Part shown: positions 56,173 through 64,000 of the stretch, piece after piece | Layout of the letters: each line of letters opens with the position of its first letter | Position numbering within the stretch: the stretch's first letter is position 1 | Source of the DNA: Prolixibacteraceae bacterium | Lineage (GTDB): Bacteria; Bacteroidota; Bacteroidia; Bacteroidales; Prolixibacteraceae | DNA length: 64,000 nucleotides | Assembly: GCA_030602265.1 (NCBI GenBank) | Contig: JAUWAB010000010.1 | Coordinates: forward strand, 20,065-84,064 | Direction: 5' to 3' | Notes under the pieces: generated by a model | Database searches by the model: none | Seen by the model: only the letters and a program-made list of their open reading frames with translations | Told to the model about the DNA's origin: nothing | Translations under genes and position numbers: made by a program

Positions 56173-57486
56173 ATGATAGCAGCAAATATTGGAAAAATCT
56201 TTCTGGATGCTTACAACGAAAAGTATCAAAGCAAATACTCAGCAAAAGAGTTTTTCGTTGAGAAGTATTACAAGATCTTCTTTAACCACAATAAGTACAT
56301 GATGTCTGCTGGCAATTCTCCCTTAGAAAATCCCAAAATTAGTTGGGATAAGATGAGAACAGGACAGATACCTTATGAAACGGTTGAGAAAAGAAATGAT
56401 CGATTTACTAAAACGGTTGATAAGATTGATGCGGGGCCGGCTGATGCCAGCATTGCCATTGGTTTTCCAACATTGGATTTAACAGCCACTACATCGGGAC
56501 AAGTAACCAACCTCGATCTGCCAATTAAGACCGATGATATTTATTTGTCGTGGATTGGCAGTGGTTTGGGAATTGGTGTACAAAGTGGGTTGTCGCTTCT
56601 ATTCAGCAACAAACAAATTTTGCTTGATCTGTTCGAGGGTTGGCAGGTTTATCGCGATTATTTAAACAGTACACCCGGCCTAAGAGGAAACCAAATCAAC
56701 ACATGGAACGGTCAATGGATTGCTCATCGTTACGACAAACTGAGCTATGATGCGGCAAACCCAACGGCATTATTCAATCCATTTGGGGCAATGAAAGACG
56801 GGGGGATGGAGGTAAATACCCAATCGTGGACAAAAGTTCTAATTGGTATCGCCCGCAATTTTCCCGAAACATCGTTAACAGCGTATGTTTATAGCTTGGG
56901 ACAAATGAATATTACCGTGGGCTTTGTTCCATTTAATTTGCCTCGCATCCGGCAGCCGTTCGAACTCTATGACAAGTATTTCGGTACAACCAAACGAGAA
57001 CAAGTTGAGCAATTGTTTGGGACAGCGATAGGCTTTACCAAAGCTTGCCAGATGGGGGCAATTGGTGTAAATGCCCTTGAACCAAAAGGGTTTAGGGACA
57101 GTATGAACAAAGGGGTCGTTCCGAAATACAATCCTACCGATGAAGAAAAAACAATCAATTTTAACACTTATCAAATATGGTTATTAGCTATGTTGAACAA
57201 TGAACAATTATGGGAAAAGGCGCAACAGATTGCGACTACCCTCAACTCTTATTCTTTGAGCGATAAAAATGCAAAAAAGGTGAAAAGTCAAGAAGTAACA
57301 AATCTTTTGGCTTCAGTGAATAAAAAGCAGTTTATCGAATCATTAATCGAAATTGTAAAAGGAAGTCTGGAAACCGATCAGCTGGCCGAAATTGCAGAAA
57401 TCATCCACTCAATGCCTGTCGATAATGTGCCTTACTTTCTAACCTTAATCCGTTTTCAATACGCAGTAGTAAATAAAAAATCTTAA
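56173..57486 (+). CDS. cas8: Cas8-like large Cascade subunit (PGING/Csp2-like)
   Basis: A 437-residue protein in the position of the large subunit, 12 nt after cas3 and 11 nt before cas7. It is expected to recognise the PAM and hold the non-target strand. No nuclease, HD or zinc-cluster motif is visible. Recognisable only by context and general resemblance to the Csp2/Cas8 group of the Porphyromonas subtype: an N-terminal helical part (IFLDAYNEKYQSKYSAKEFF), a Gly-rich stretch (LSWIGSGLGIGVQSGLSLLF) and a helical C-terminus. The family name is an inference; a direct profile search would settle it. Confidence 0.72.
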   Translation: MIAANIGKIFLDAYNEKYQSKYSAKEFFVEKYYKIFFNHNKYMMSAGNSPLENPKISWDKMRTGQIPYETVEKRNDRFTKTVDKIDAGPADASIAIGFPTLDLTATTSGQVTNLDLPIKTDDIYLSWIGSGLGIGVQSGLSLLFSNKQILLDLFEGWQVYRDYLNSTPGLRGNQINTWNGQWIAHRYDKLSYDAANPTALFNPFGAMKDGGMEVNTQSWTKVLIGIARNFPETSLTAYVYSLGQMNITVGFVPFNLPRIRQPFELYDKYFGTTKREQVEQLFGTAIGFTKACQMGAIGVNALEPKGFRDSMNKGVVPKYNPTDEEKTINFNTYQIWLLAMLNNEQLWEKAQQIATTLNSYSLSDKNAKKVKSQEVTNLLASVNKKQFIESLIEIVKGSLETDQLAEIAEIIHSMPVDNVPYFLTLIRFQYAVVNKKS

Positions 57487-57497
57487 AACGAATAACT

Positions 57498-58547
57498 ATG
57501 AATGCTTACATTTATTTAAGAGCGTTAAAACACGCAGAACACACAGTCTTTTGTGTACAAGAAGGTCAGAAAACCTATTTCGATTCTCAGTTTAATCGGG
57601 TTGTCGCTTATTCGAGTGGACAACAGGTAAAACGGTCGATCCTCGATTCACTCACTTCAAATTTGAATGTCCAAATGGCACCCATTACATTCAATTATAA
57701 TGTGAATGCAAAGAAGGAGCTTGAAAATAAAGAACCATGGTCTCCATGTGATCCTTCATATGTAGATCAGTTGCTTGGTGGTTGGATGCGCGCTGGAGAT
57801 GGCATCACTGTAAAACGCCGGAGTCCATTATCTATTTCTGCCATGCGCCCCATTCACCCATTGCTTGCCGGAACCGACAAAGAGAATCTTACTTTCGACC
57901 GAAGCGATAAACCCGACAGACATCCCGTGAATGTGAGATTGGGAGATAAATTGATGACCGATGAAGAAATTGACGAATTTTTGGCGACCAATAACCGTAC
58001 ACTTCCACGTCGAAATTGGATTCCTGACAATGTCCGTACGGGTGGCTTGTTCGTTTACGATGTTGCAATCGACCTGCGCACCCTCTTTTCGGTTTCAACC
58101 AATCAACATGAGCCCGAATTGTCGAAAGATAAAATTGAAGACTTAAAAGCAAAAGGCTGGGTCGAAAGTGAAAATGTTTTTGGTAAATGTTTGGTTCTTC
58201 CAAAAGAAGAACGTGAGAAAGTGATCCCAGCCTTGGCAAGTGCTTTGCTAAATTGGCGCATTACTTCGAACCAAGCCCGCACCTTCAGCTTGATGGAAAC
58301 CTTGGCAGTTGCAATCAGTAACAATGCCAATAAACTGGCTGGGGCAATCCGTGCAAAACTGATCGAAGATGGTGAAAAACCAAAGGCTAAACCAATTATC
58401 GATGAAACTGCCGGAGCCGATGTTTTTGTAACCCTTCCATGTTCAAACTATGTGGTTACAGTCAACGAAAGTGCGGATGCTCTCGAAAAGGCAGAACAAA
58501 AGCTTATCAACCTAATGATGGCATTCGATTACGAAAATCAGTTGTAA
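57498..58547 (+). CDS. cas7: Cas7 backbone subunit (PGING/Csp1-like)
   Basis: Several copies line the crRNA in Cascade. The 349-residue protein has the RAMP start MNAYIYLRALKHAEHTVF. The DevR/Cas7-type insertion region begins around VDQLLGGWMRAGDGITVKRR, then GGLFVYDVAIDLRTLF and the late strand NQARTFSLMETLAVAISNN, similar to the conserved R-T/F segment of Cas7. Length fits the family. It is the last gene of the effector half; a 13-bp hairpin lies 22 nt after its stop. Confidence 0.82.
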   Translation: MNAYIYLRALKHAEHTVFCVQEGQKTYFDSQFNRVVAYSSGQQVKRSILDSLTSNLNVQMAPITFNYNVNAKKELENKEPWSPCDPSYVDQLLGGWMRAGDGITVKRRSPLSISAMRPIHPLLAGTDKENLTFDRSDKPDRHPVNVRLGDKLMTDEEIDEFLATNNRTLPRRNWIPDNVRTGGLFVYDVAIDLRTLFSVSTNQHEPELSKDKIEDLKAKGWVESENVFGKCLVLPKEEREKVIPALASALLNWRITSNQARTFSLMETLAVAISNNANKLAGAIRAKLIEDGEKPKAKPIIDETAGADVFVTLPCSNYVVTVNESADALEKAEQKLINLMMAFDYENQL

Positions 58548-58568
58548 AAAAAAATGAGAACTAAACTT

Positions 58569-58598
58569 AGCCTGATTGGTATTTTTACCAGTCAGGCT
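58569..58598 (+). terminator. Hairpin between cas7 and cas4
   Basis: A 13-bp stem (58569-58581 with 58586-58598, one G-T pair) around a 4-nt T loop. It lacks a clean T-run, the following bases being ACAAATTTATTAT, so it may be a partial terminator, an RNA-processing or stability element. It separates effector from adaptation genes. Confidence 0.6.
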
Positions 58599-58617
58599 AC
58601 AAATTTATTATCTCATC

Positions 58618-59130
58618 ATGCTCACCACCGGAACCCATTTCAACTACTACCTCATTTGCCACCGGAAACTCTGGTTGTTTGCAAATGGGATAAGGATGGA
58701 AAATACCTCAGAGTTGGTTTACGAAGGCAAATTAGTGCACGAAACCAGCTACCCGCGGCGTTCGGAGAAGTACCAGGAAATAGAGCTGGATGGCATCAAA
58801 ATCGACTATTACGACCCCAGAAATAAGGTAGTGCACGAAATCAAGAAGTCGGACAAACACGAGGAAGCCCACGAGTGGCAGGTAAAATATTACCTGTTTG
58901 TCCTGGAACAAAACGGAGTTGAAGGTGCTACCGGATTACTCGAATATCCCAGGCTTCACAAGACTGCCGAGGTGTTGTTGACTACTCCCGACCGGGAAGT
59001 CATCCGGGAAATGACATATAACATTGAGAAGATCATCCATCAGGAAAATTGCCCCGACCGGATTTCAAAGTCGCTGTGCAAAAATTGCAGCTATTTCGAT
59101 TTTTGCTGGAGCGGCGAAGAAACCATATAA
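58618..59130 (+). CDS. cas4: Cas4 exonuclease
   Basis: Trims and orients prespacers and checks their PAM before integration by Cas1-Cas2. The 170-residue protein, from the ATG at 58618, has the N-terminal Cys in FNYYLICHRKLWLF. The RecB-type nuclease motif region IELDGIKIDYYDPRNKVVHEIKK supplies Asp, Glu and Lys, and the C-terminal cluster CPDRISKSLCKNCSYFDFC completes the 4Fe-4S site. The longer open frame starts inside the cas7-cas4 gap. 85 nt separate it from the ATPase gene. Confidence 0.93.
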   Translation: MLTTGTHFNYYLICHRKLWLFANGIRMENTSELVYEGKLVHETSYPRRSEKYQEIELDGIKIDYYDPRNKVVHEIKKSDKHEEAHEWQVKYYLFVLEQNGVEGATGLLEYPRLHKTAEVLLTTPDREVIREMTYNIEKIIHQENCPDRISKSLCKNCSYFDFCWSGEETI

Positions 59131-59167
59131 AATGTTTCACGTAATAAAATTAGTATGTTACATTTAG

Positions 59168-59209
59168 TAAGTTACAAAATGTAAGTTATAAAATGTAAGT
59201 TAATTAAAA
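59168..59209 (+). repeat. Three 14-nt tandem repeats upstream of the ATPase gene
   Basis: Units TAAGTTACAAAATG (59168-59181), TAAGTTATAAAATG (59182-59195) and a third ending TAATTAAAA (59196-59209); a weaker fourth lies at 59154-59167. TTACATTT (59158-59165) and AAATGTAA (59177-59184) also form an inverted repeat. The block ends 6 nt before the ATPase ATG, so it is likely a protein-binding control region. Confidence 0.7.
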
Positions 59210-59215
59210 ATAAGT

Positions 59216-60361
59216 ATGGGAAAAAAGCAATTTGTAAATCCATTTCCGGTGACAACCTATCTCGGCCCTGATTACTTCTGCGACCGGTCAGACGAGACGT
59301 CTCAAATGATCAGCAATATCAGAAACGGAAGTTCGACAACTGTCATCGCACTCAGACGTATTGGTAAAACCGGACTTATTCACCATTTGTTAGGAAAGCT
59401 TCCGCCAGAATGGAAAGGTATTTACATAGATATTCTTGAAACAGAAACCCTGAACCAATTTCTAAACTTGCTTGCAACATCTATAATAACCACTATTCCG
59501 GAAAAAAGCAGTTTAGGCCGTCGCTTCTGGAGCCTGTTGAAGTCGCTGAGACCTGTTATTAGCTATGATGCGCTCACCGGCTCCCCCCAGGCTTCATTCG
59601 ACATTAAAACACACGAGGTCGAGAATAACATCCAGGCCATTCTTCAGTTTCTGGAGAATCAAAAGTTTAAAATCGTTATAGCCATCGATGAGTTTCAGCA
59701 AATAACCCGTTATCCGGAGAAAAACACTGATGCCTGGCTCAGATCAAGGATTCAGCAATTAAAGAACGTGGTCTTCATATTCTCCGGCAGTCAGCAGCAT
59801 CTTATGACCGAGTTGTTCGCTTCGCCGCAGCGGCCTTTTTTCAGAAGTACATTAATTATGAAACTTGAAAAATTGAACCAGGTAGTTTACCGTGACTTTA
59901 TTGTTTCCACTTTTAAAAGGCACAAGAAGATTATCGCTCCGGAGACAGCACAGGAAATGATTGAGTGGACCAACACACACACTTACTATGTACAGCAATT
60001 ATGTAACCGGGTGTTCGCGTCAACAATAAAGGAAGTCACGCCGGAGCTATGGAAACATCAGGCACTCCTGTTACTGAAAGAACAGCAGCCGGTTTTTTTC
60101 ACCCTGCGGAATATGCTTACGAATCCTCAATGGCAAATGCTTAAAGCCATTGCACATGAAAAAATAGTTTATCAGCCAACCGCAAAAGGTTTTTTAACCA
60201 AGTATCATTTGGGGACATCGGCAACTGCTTTGCGCTCGCTAAAAACGTTAACTGGCTATGAGCTTGTAATCAAAGACTTCGACGCTCAAGGAGTTTCGTT
60301 TTACAGTGTTTATGATGTCTTTTTACAACGTTGGGCTGAACTTTCAACACAACAGACATAA
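59216..60361 (+). CDS. AAA+ ATPase embedded between cas4 and cas1
   Basis: Not a recognised Cas protein. The 381-residue chain is an archaeal-ATPase-like (ATPase_2/STAND-related) P-loop protein. Walker A is IALRRIGKTGLIHHLL near residue 45, Walker B KIVIAIDEFQQITRY near 155, and a sensor-like strand FIFSGSQQHLMTELF follows. The winged-helix-like C-terminus is around NPQWQMLKAIAHEKIVY and KYHLGTSATALRSLKTL. No membrane segment. It ends 3 nt before cas1, so the two are translated as a pair, and it has its own repeat-bearing upstream region. The position suggests a role in spacer acquisition or its control; an unrelated insertion is the alternative. Confidence 0.85.
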   Translation: MGKKQFVNPFPVTTYLGPDYFCDRSDETSQMISNIRNGSSTTVIALRRIGKTGLIHHLLGKLPPEWKGIYIDILETETLNQFLNLLATSIITTIPEKSSLGRRFWSLLKSLRPVISYDALTGSPQASFDIKTHEVENNIQAILQFLENQKFKIVIAIDEFQQITRYPEKNTDAWLRSRIQQLKNVVFIFSGSQQHLMTELFASPQRPFFRSTLIMKLEKLNQVVYRDFIVSTFKRHKKIIAPETAQEMIEWTNTHTYYVQQLCNRVFASTIKEVTPELWKHQALLLLKEQQPVFFTLRNMLTNPQWQMLKAIAHEKIVYQPTAKGFLTKYHLGTSATALRSLKTLTGYELVIKDFDAQGVSFYSVYDVFLQRWAELSTQQT

Positions 60362-60364
60362 CCA

Positions 60365-61369
60365 ATGAAGAAAACCTATTACCTGCTCAATCCCGGGCGC
60401 TTGCAACGGAAAGACAATACCTTAAAATTTACACCTTTCGACGAAGAGGGAAAGGAGGAAAAGCCACGTTTCCTGCCGGTTGAAAATGTAGGTGAGTTGT
60501 ATTGTTTCGGGGCTCTTGATGCCAATTCGGCGTTGTATAATTTTCTGGGACAAGAACAGATACCGGTCCATTTTTTTGATTACTACGAAAACTACACCGG
60601 ATCATTTATGCCCCGGGAATCGTTGATCTCAGGAAAAATGCTGATAGCCCAGGTCAAGTTCCAGCAAAACATGAGAAAACGGATAGATTTGGCCCAACGC
60701 ATACTTGAAGGGGCAAGCCATAATATGCTGAAAAACCTGAAGTATTATAACAGCCGGGGGAAAGACCTCATGCCTCTGATTGAAACTATTGAAGATCTGG
60801 AAAAGAAAATTCCGCTGACGAAATCAATTCCGGAGTTAATGGGGATCGAAGGGAATATCCGGAAAAATTATTACGACGCTTTCAATCTCATTATAAATGA
60901 CTTTACCATGGGCAGGCGTAGTTATCAGCCGCCACTCAGTGAAATTAATGCGCTTATCTCGTTTGGGAACATGATGTGTTACAGTCAGTGTTTGAAAGCC
61001 ATTCACCAAACCCAACTCCATCCGGCCATCAGCTTCCTTCACGAGCCAGGCGAGCGCAGGTTTTCTTTTTCGCTGGATGTAGCCGAAATATTTAAACCAC
61101 TTCTGGTTGACCGGACCATATTTAAGGTAACCAATAAGAAAATGATCCAGCTGCATCATTTTGAAGAAAACCTGAACCGGATAATTCTTAAATCCAATGG
61201 CAGGAAAACATTTATTGAGGCGTTTGAAGAACGGTTGAACGAAACCATCGCGCACCGGACGCTTAACCGCTCCGTCAGTTACAAGCATCTGATCAAGCTG
61301 GAGTGTTACAAAATCCAGAAGCATTTATTGGAAATTGAAGAATACAAACCGTTTAAAATGTGGTGGTGA
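60365..61369 (+). CDS. cas1: Cas1 integrase
   Basis: Catalytic subunit of the Cas1-Cas2 spacer integrase. The 334-residue protein has the N-terminal beta domain ([18 protein letters not shown]) and the helical C-terminal domain. That domain carries the metal ligands: Glu in [15 protein letters not shown], His in [20 protein letters not shown], and Asp/Glu in [14 protein letters not shown]. Length and order fit type I-B Cas1. It starts 3 nt after the ATPase and its TGA overlaps the cas2 ATG by one base. Confidence 0.96.
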   Translation: MKKTYYLLNPGRLQRKDNTLKFTPFDEEGKEEKPRFLPVENVGELYCFGALDANSALYNFLGQEQIPVHFFDYYENYTGSFMPRESLISGKMLIAQVKFQQNMRKRIDLAQRILEGASHNMLKNLKYYNSRGKDLMPLIETIEDLEKKIPLTKSIPELMGIEGNIRKNYYDAFNLIINDFTMGRRSYQPPLSEINALISFGNMMCYSQCLKAIHQTQLHPAISFLHEPGERRFSFSLDVAEIFKPLLVDRTIFKVTNKKMIQLHHFEENLNRIILKSNGRKTFIEAFEERLNETIAHRTLNRSVSYKHLIKLECYKIQKHLLEIEEYKPFKMWW

Positions 61370-61632
61370 TGTACATAATCGCGATGTATGACGTAGGCGA
61401 AAAACGGGTAGGCAAAATGCTCAGGCTCTTCAGGAGGTATCTGAACTGGATACAGAATTCAGTATTTGAAGGAGAAATCAGCGAGGCTAAACTTTTGGAA
61501 CTCAAATATAAGTCACTTGAGATAATGGATGCTGAAACCGATAGTCTGATTATTTTCAAAACGAGGCAGGAGAAATGGCTCGACAAGGAAATTGTTGGCA
61601 AAGAAAGGCAAACGCTCGATACATTTTTGTAG
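61369..61632 (+). CDS. cas2: Cas2
   Basis: Structural partner of Cas1 in spacer integration. The 87-residue ferredoxin-fold protein begins [20 protein letters not shown], with the conserved YDV strand Asp, and contains KYKSLEIMDAETDSLIIF. The ATG at 61369 overlaps the cas1 stop; earlier in-frame GTG codons lie inside cas1. Last gene before the leader. Confidence 0.95.
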   Translation: MYIIAMYDVGEKRVGKMLRLFRRYLNWIQNSVFEGEISEAKLLELKYKSLEIMDAETDSLIIFKTRQEKWLDKEIVGKERQTLDTFL

Positions 61633-61856
61633 CCGGGTCGTCGAACCGCAGCGAAATCAGGATTTGAGAGTAACTACAGGTTATAATTCTTACATAAAAG
61701 TTCTTTGACATACTGAAATTCAACTACATAACTCAAGTTGTCGATAGTCAGGCAAAAATGCGTTCAATTCAATCGACAACTTTTCAGCAAAAAATTCCTA
61801 CTTTTGAGAAAGCTAACCATCTTATGGTCAGCTTATTTTTTTAAGTCGTCGAACGA
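61633..61856 (+). promoter_or_regulatory. CRISPR leader
   Basis: The 224-nt gap between cas2 and the first repeat, A/T-rich and structured. GTCGTCGAAC occurs at both ends (61637-61646 and 61845-61854). An 11-bp perfect inverted repeat lies at 61735-61745 / 61772-61782. TACTTTTG (61799-61806) is an exact -7 match without a good -33. A hairpin with a T7 tail lies at 61810-61842. A 6-bp palindrome, AGTCGT cga ACGACT (61844-61858), spans the leader-repeat junction. New spacers and pre-crRNA transcription should start here. Confidence 0.75.
61810..61842 (+). terminator. Terminator-like hairpin inside the CRISPR leader
   Basis: AAGCTAACCAT (61810-61820), loop CTT, ATGGTCAGCTT (61824-61834): an 11-bp stem with one A-C mismatch, followed by A and seven T. 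It ends 14 nt before the first repeat. Confidence 0.65.
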
Positions 61857-64000
61857 CTATCAATCGTACCAGCGTGGAATTGAAACATTTCAATGCGTAT
61901 CCATGTGCTGTTTGCAGATGGCCTATCAATCGTACCAGCGTGGAATTGAAACTAGATGCATCCGGTTTGTTCAGGTAACGTTCATGCCTATCAATCGTAC
62001 CAGCGTGGAATTGAAACCTTTCATGTTTCACTGTCATGACATTATCCCAACATTCTATCAATCGTACCAGCGTGGAATTGAAACATAGTCGGCGGGTACT
62101 TCTGTTGCGCCCTGAGTGCTATCAATCGTACCAGCGTGGAATTGAAACATGATAATATGGAATGCACAGATGTGTGTTATGACCTATCAATCGTACCAGC
62201 GTGGAATTGAAACGGGCGACGTGGGCCTGGGGATCGAGTTCCCGGTAACTATCAATCGTACCAGCGTGGAATTGAAACATGCCTGCAAGTTCACCGCCAT
62301 GAAATATTCCCACTATCAATCGTACCAGCGTGGAATTGAAACTGTAACGAAAGCCGCGCACCAGGCATACCCTTCAGCTATCAATCGTACCAGCGTGGAA
62401 TTGAAACATCTGGCGACCAGGCCGATTCCGGGTTGGGAATATTCTATCAATCGTACCAGCGTGGAATTGAAACCGGTTAAGCCGGTGCCATCGTTGTAAC
62501 AGATCGTACTATCAATCGTACCAGCGTGGAATTGAAACGCAGTATCGACTGATAAAATTGCTTGGAGAGTGGGACTATCAATCGTACCAGCGTGGAATTG
62601 AAACGATAAACATTTACGCAGATTGTTCGATTCTTTCCCCTATCAATCGTACCAGCGTGGAATTGAAACCCGAGATCCTGGCCGATCTGGTGGCCACCCT
62701 CAACTATCAATCGTACCAGCGTGGAATTGAAACAGCAGACTTATAAGAATATCCAGTCATCGATCAACTATCAATCGTACCAGCGTGGAATTGAAACCGA
62801 AAGCGATGATGTACTCTGTTAATCCACGCCACTATCAATCGTACCAGCGTGGAATTGAAACAGAAAAGTTTGATGCACAAGGTGATACCGTATTAAACTA
62901 TCAATCGTACCAGCGTGGAATTGAAACTTGAACCAGAGAATTCTTTTTTTGCTGGGGTTTACTATCAATCGTACCAGCGTGGAATTGAAACTTGAACCCG
63001 CTGGCTGTTGCGAAAGCTGCTGCTAACTATCAATCGTACCAGCGTGGAATTGAAACTTACTACAATCGACATATCATTACTTCCCTACTGCTATCAATCG
63101 TACCAGCGTGGAATTGAAACTTATGAAGCTGATGGCATCTCCGCCTTTGCCGCATCTATCAATCGTACCAGCGTGGAATTGAAACTCGATCCATTGATCC
63201 AGGTGCGGAGCGGTGCCGGCTATCAATCGTACCAGCGTGGAATTGAAACTGAGGACGTCGGGAATTTGACCGGGTGGCGGAATTCTATCAATCGTACCAG
63301 CGTGGAATTGAAACAAAAGCAGGCTGCTGTCATACCGTTCTGGGCGCTCTATCAATCGTACCAGCGTGGAATTGAAACCCAGGCACCTCTATATATTATA
63401 TTACCTGGATCCCTATCAATCGTACCAGCGTGGAATTGAAACTCGATCCATTGATCCAGGTGCGGAGCGGTGCCGGGCTATCAATCGTACCAGCGTGGAA
63501 TTGAAACCCCTGGGGGCGACGTATGTACTGAAGGATCATAACTATCAATCGTACCAGCGTGGAATTGAAACATATTTCACATCGAGGGAATGAATGCGAA
63601 AAGGCTCTATCAATCGTACCAGCGTGGAATTGAAACATGACGCTATGATTCTGATATCCCAGGGACTTGGCTATCAATCGTACCAGCGTGGAATTGAAAC
63701 ATATACACTCGATAGAACCTGATTCTGTTTTGGATCTATCAATCGTACCAGCGTGGAATTGAAACTATCGATGAATATCGTAACGATATCGAGATGGAAA
63801 ACTATCAATCGTACCAGCGTGGAATTGAAACTTGTAACCGATCCCGACCCGGTTATAGTCGTAAATGCTATCAATCGTACCAGCGTGGAATTGAAACAAT
63901 TTATCAGTCATTTTATTAACCGAAAAACTTGCTCTATCAATCGTACCAGCGTGGAATTGAAACTTAGGCACTATTGTTTTAGATGACCTTTGGAACGCTC
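61857..64000 (+). CRISPR. Type I-B CRISPR array, at least 33 repeats, continues beyond window
   Basis: Thirty-three identical 30-nt repeats, beginning CTATCAATCG and ending ATTGAAAC, start at 61857 (first) and 63934 (last in window). The 32 complete spacers are 34-37 nt. The last 37 nt (63964-64000) are a possible 33rd spacer cut by the edge. The absence of any degenerate repeat says the distal end is not in the window. Orientation is left to right, from leader to array, shown by the ATTGAAAC 3' end and by cas genes upstream. Cas6 cutting would leave ATTGAAAC as the 5' handle. Spacers 21 (63186-63219) and 25 (63443-63477) are the same sequence with a one-base length difference. Confidence 0.99.

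Noticed and set aside
52807-61632. Type III CRISPR system
   Set aside because: No cas10, csm or cmr gene; cas3 with intact HD and helicase motifs and a Cas5/7/8 set indicate type I-B. The ATTGAAAC handle is shared by both types and does not decide.
61738-63986. Many open frames with repeated INRTSVELK-, YQSYQRGIET- and FNSTLVRLI-like peptides
   Set aside because: They are translations of the 30-nt CRISPR repeat in different frames; the repeat length is a multiple of three, which keeps frames open. None is a gene.

Overview
The window comes from a Bacteroidota chromosome, most likely an anaerobic or facultative member of the Bacteroidales/Marinilabiliales side of the phylum. Supporting signs are a short RpoD without region 1.1, a Rho factor with a long low-complexity insertion, SusC-type and other TonB-dependent receptors, a DUF5606 protein, an OmpA with thrombospondin type 3 repeats, a pyruvate:ferredoxin oxidoreductase, an exported sulfatase, and several promoters of the Bacteroidota form (TTTG, about 17-20 nt, TAnnTTTG). 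No tRNA, rRNA or transposase gene was recognised. No database search was run; family names come from motifs and overall resemblance.

Layout. 1-9400 is housekeeping: nifJ (cut by the window edge), an AAA+ ATPase, rho and rpoD diverging from one region, rpe, a DJ-1 protein and an ECF sigma factor. 9700-19200 holds envelope and general functions: a BtuB-like receptor, a DUF5606 protein, a DnaQ-like exonuclease, OmpA, an RRM protein, a glycosylasparaginase-type hydrolase and a KefF/KefC-like pair. 19200-33750 is a catabolic region. A LacI regulator, a GRP-type sugar transporter, ribokinase and three predicted lipoproteins (ADP-ribosylglycohydrolase, Sde182-type nucleoside-hydrolase-like protein, nucleoside hydrolase) share one strand, with a SusC-like receptor further along. 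A CBM9-like protein and a tandem FAD oxidoreductase diverge from the regulator. The likely job is capture of nucleosides or ADP-ribose-like molecules outside the cytoplasm and use of the ribose. 33750-49000 contains an acetyltransferase-like protein, CorA, a folate pabB/pabC pair, a tripartite RND efflux operon, a phosphatase, a LysE exporter, an esterase and a sulfatase.

49000-51600 is a decayed stretch: a remnant of an SMP-30/gluconolactonase-like gene, a DUF3800 gene, a ribbon-helix-helix gene, a split small ORF and a terminator. It leads into the CRISPR-Cas locus. A WYL-domain regulator (51617) precedes cas6-cas5-cas3-cas8-cas7 (52807-58547), a type I-B effector set of the kind once called the PGING subtype. 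After a strong hairpin come cas4, an AAA+ ATPase that is not a standard Cas protein, cas1 and cas2. The ATPase gene stops 3 nt before cas1 and is preceded by 14-nt tandem repeats. A structured leader (61633-61856) opens an array of at least 33 identical 30-nt repeats that runs to the window edge. One protospacer appears twice, as spacers of 34 and 35 nt.

The strongest candidate for something undescribed is the ATPase embedded in the adaptation half of this I-B locus, with its own repeat-bearing upstream region. Next are the unusual leader architecture, the lipoprotein ADP-ribose/nucleoside salvage locus, and a small family of REP-like elements found three times in the window.
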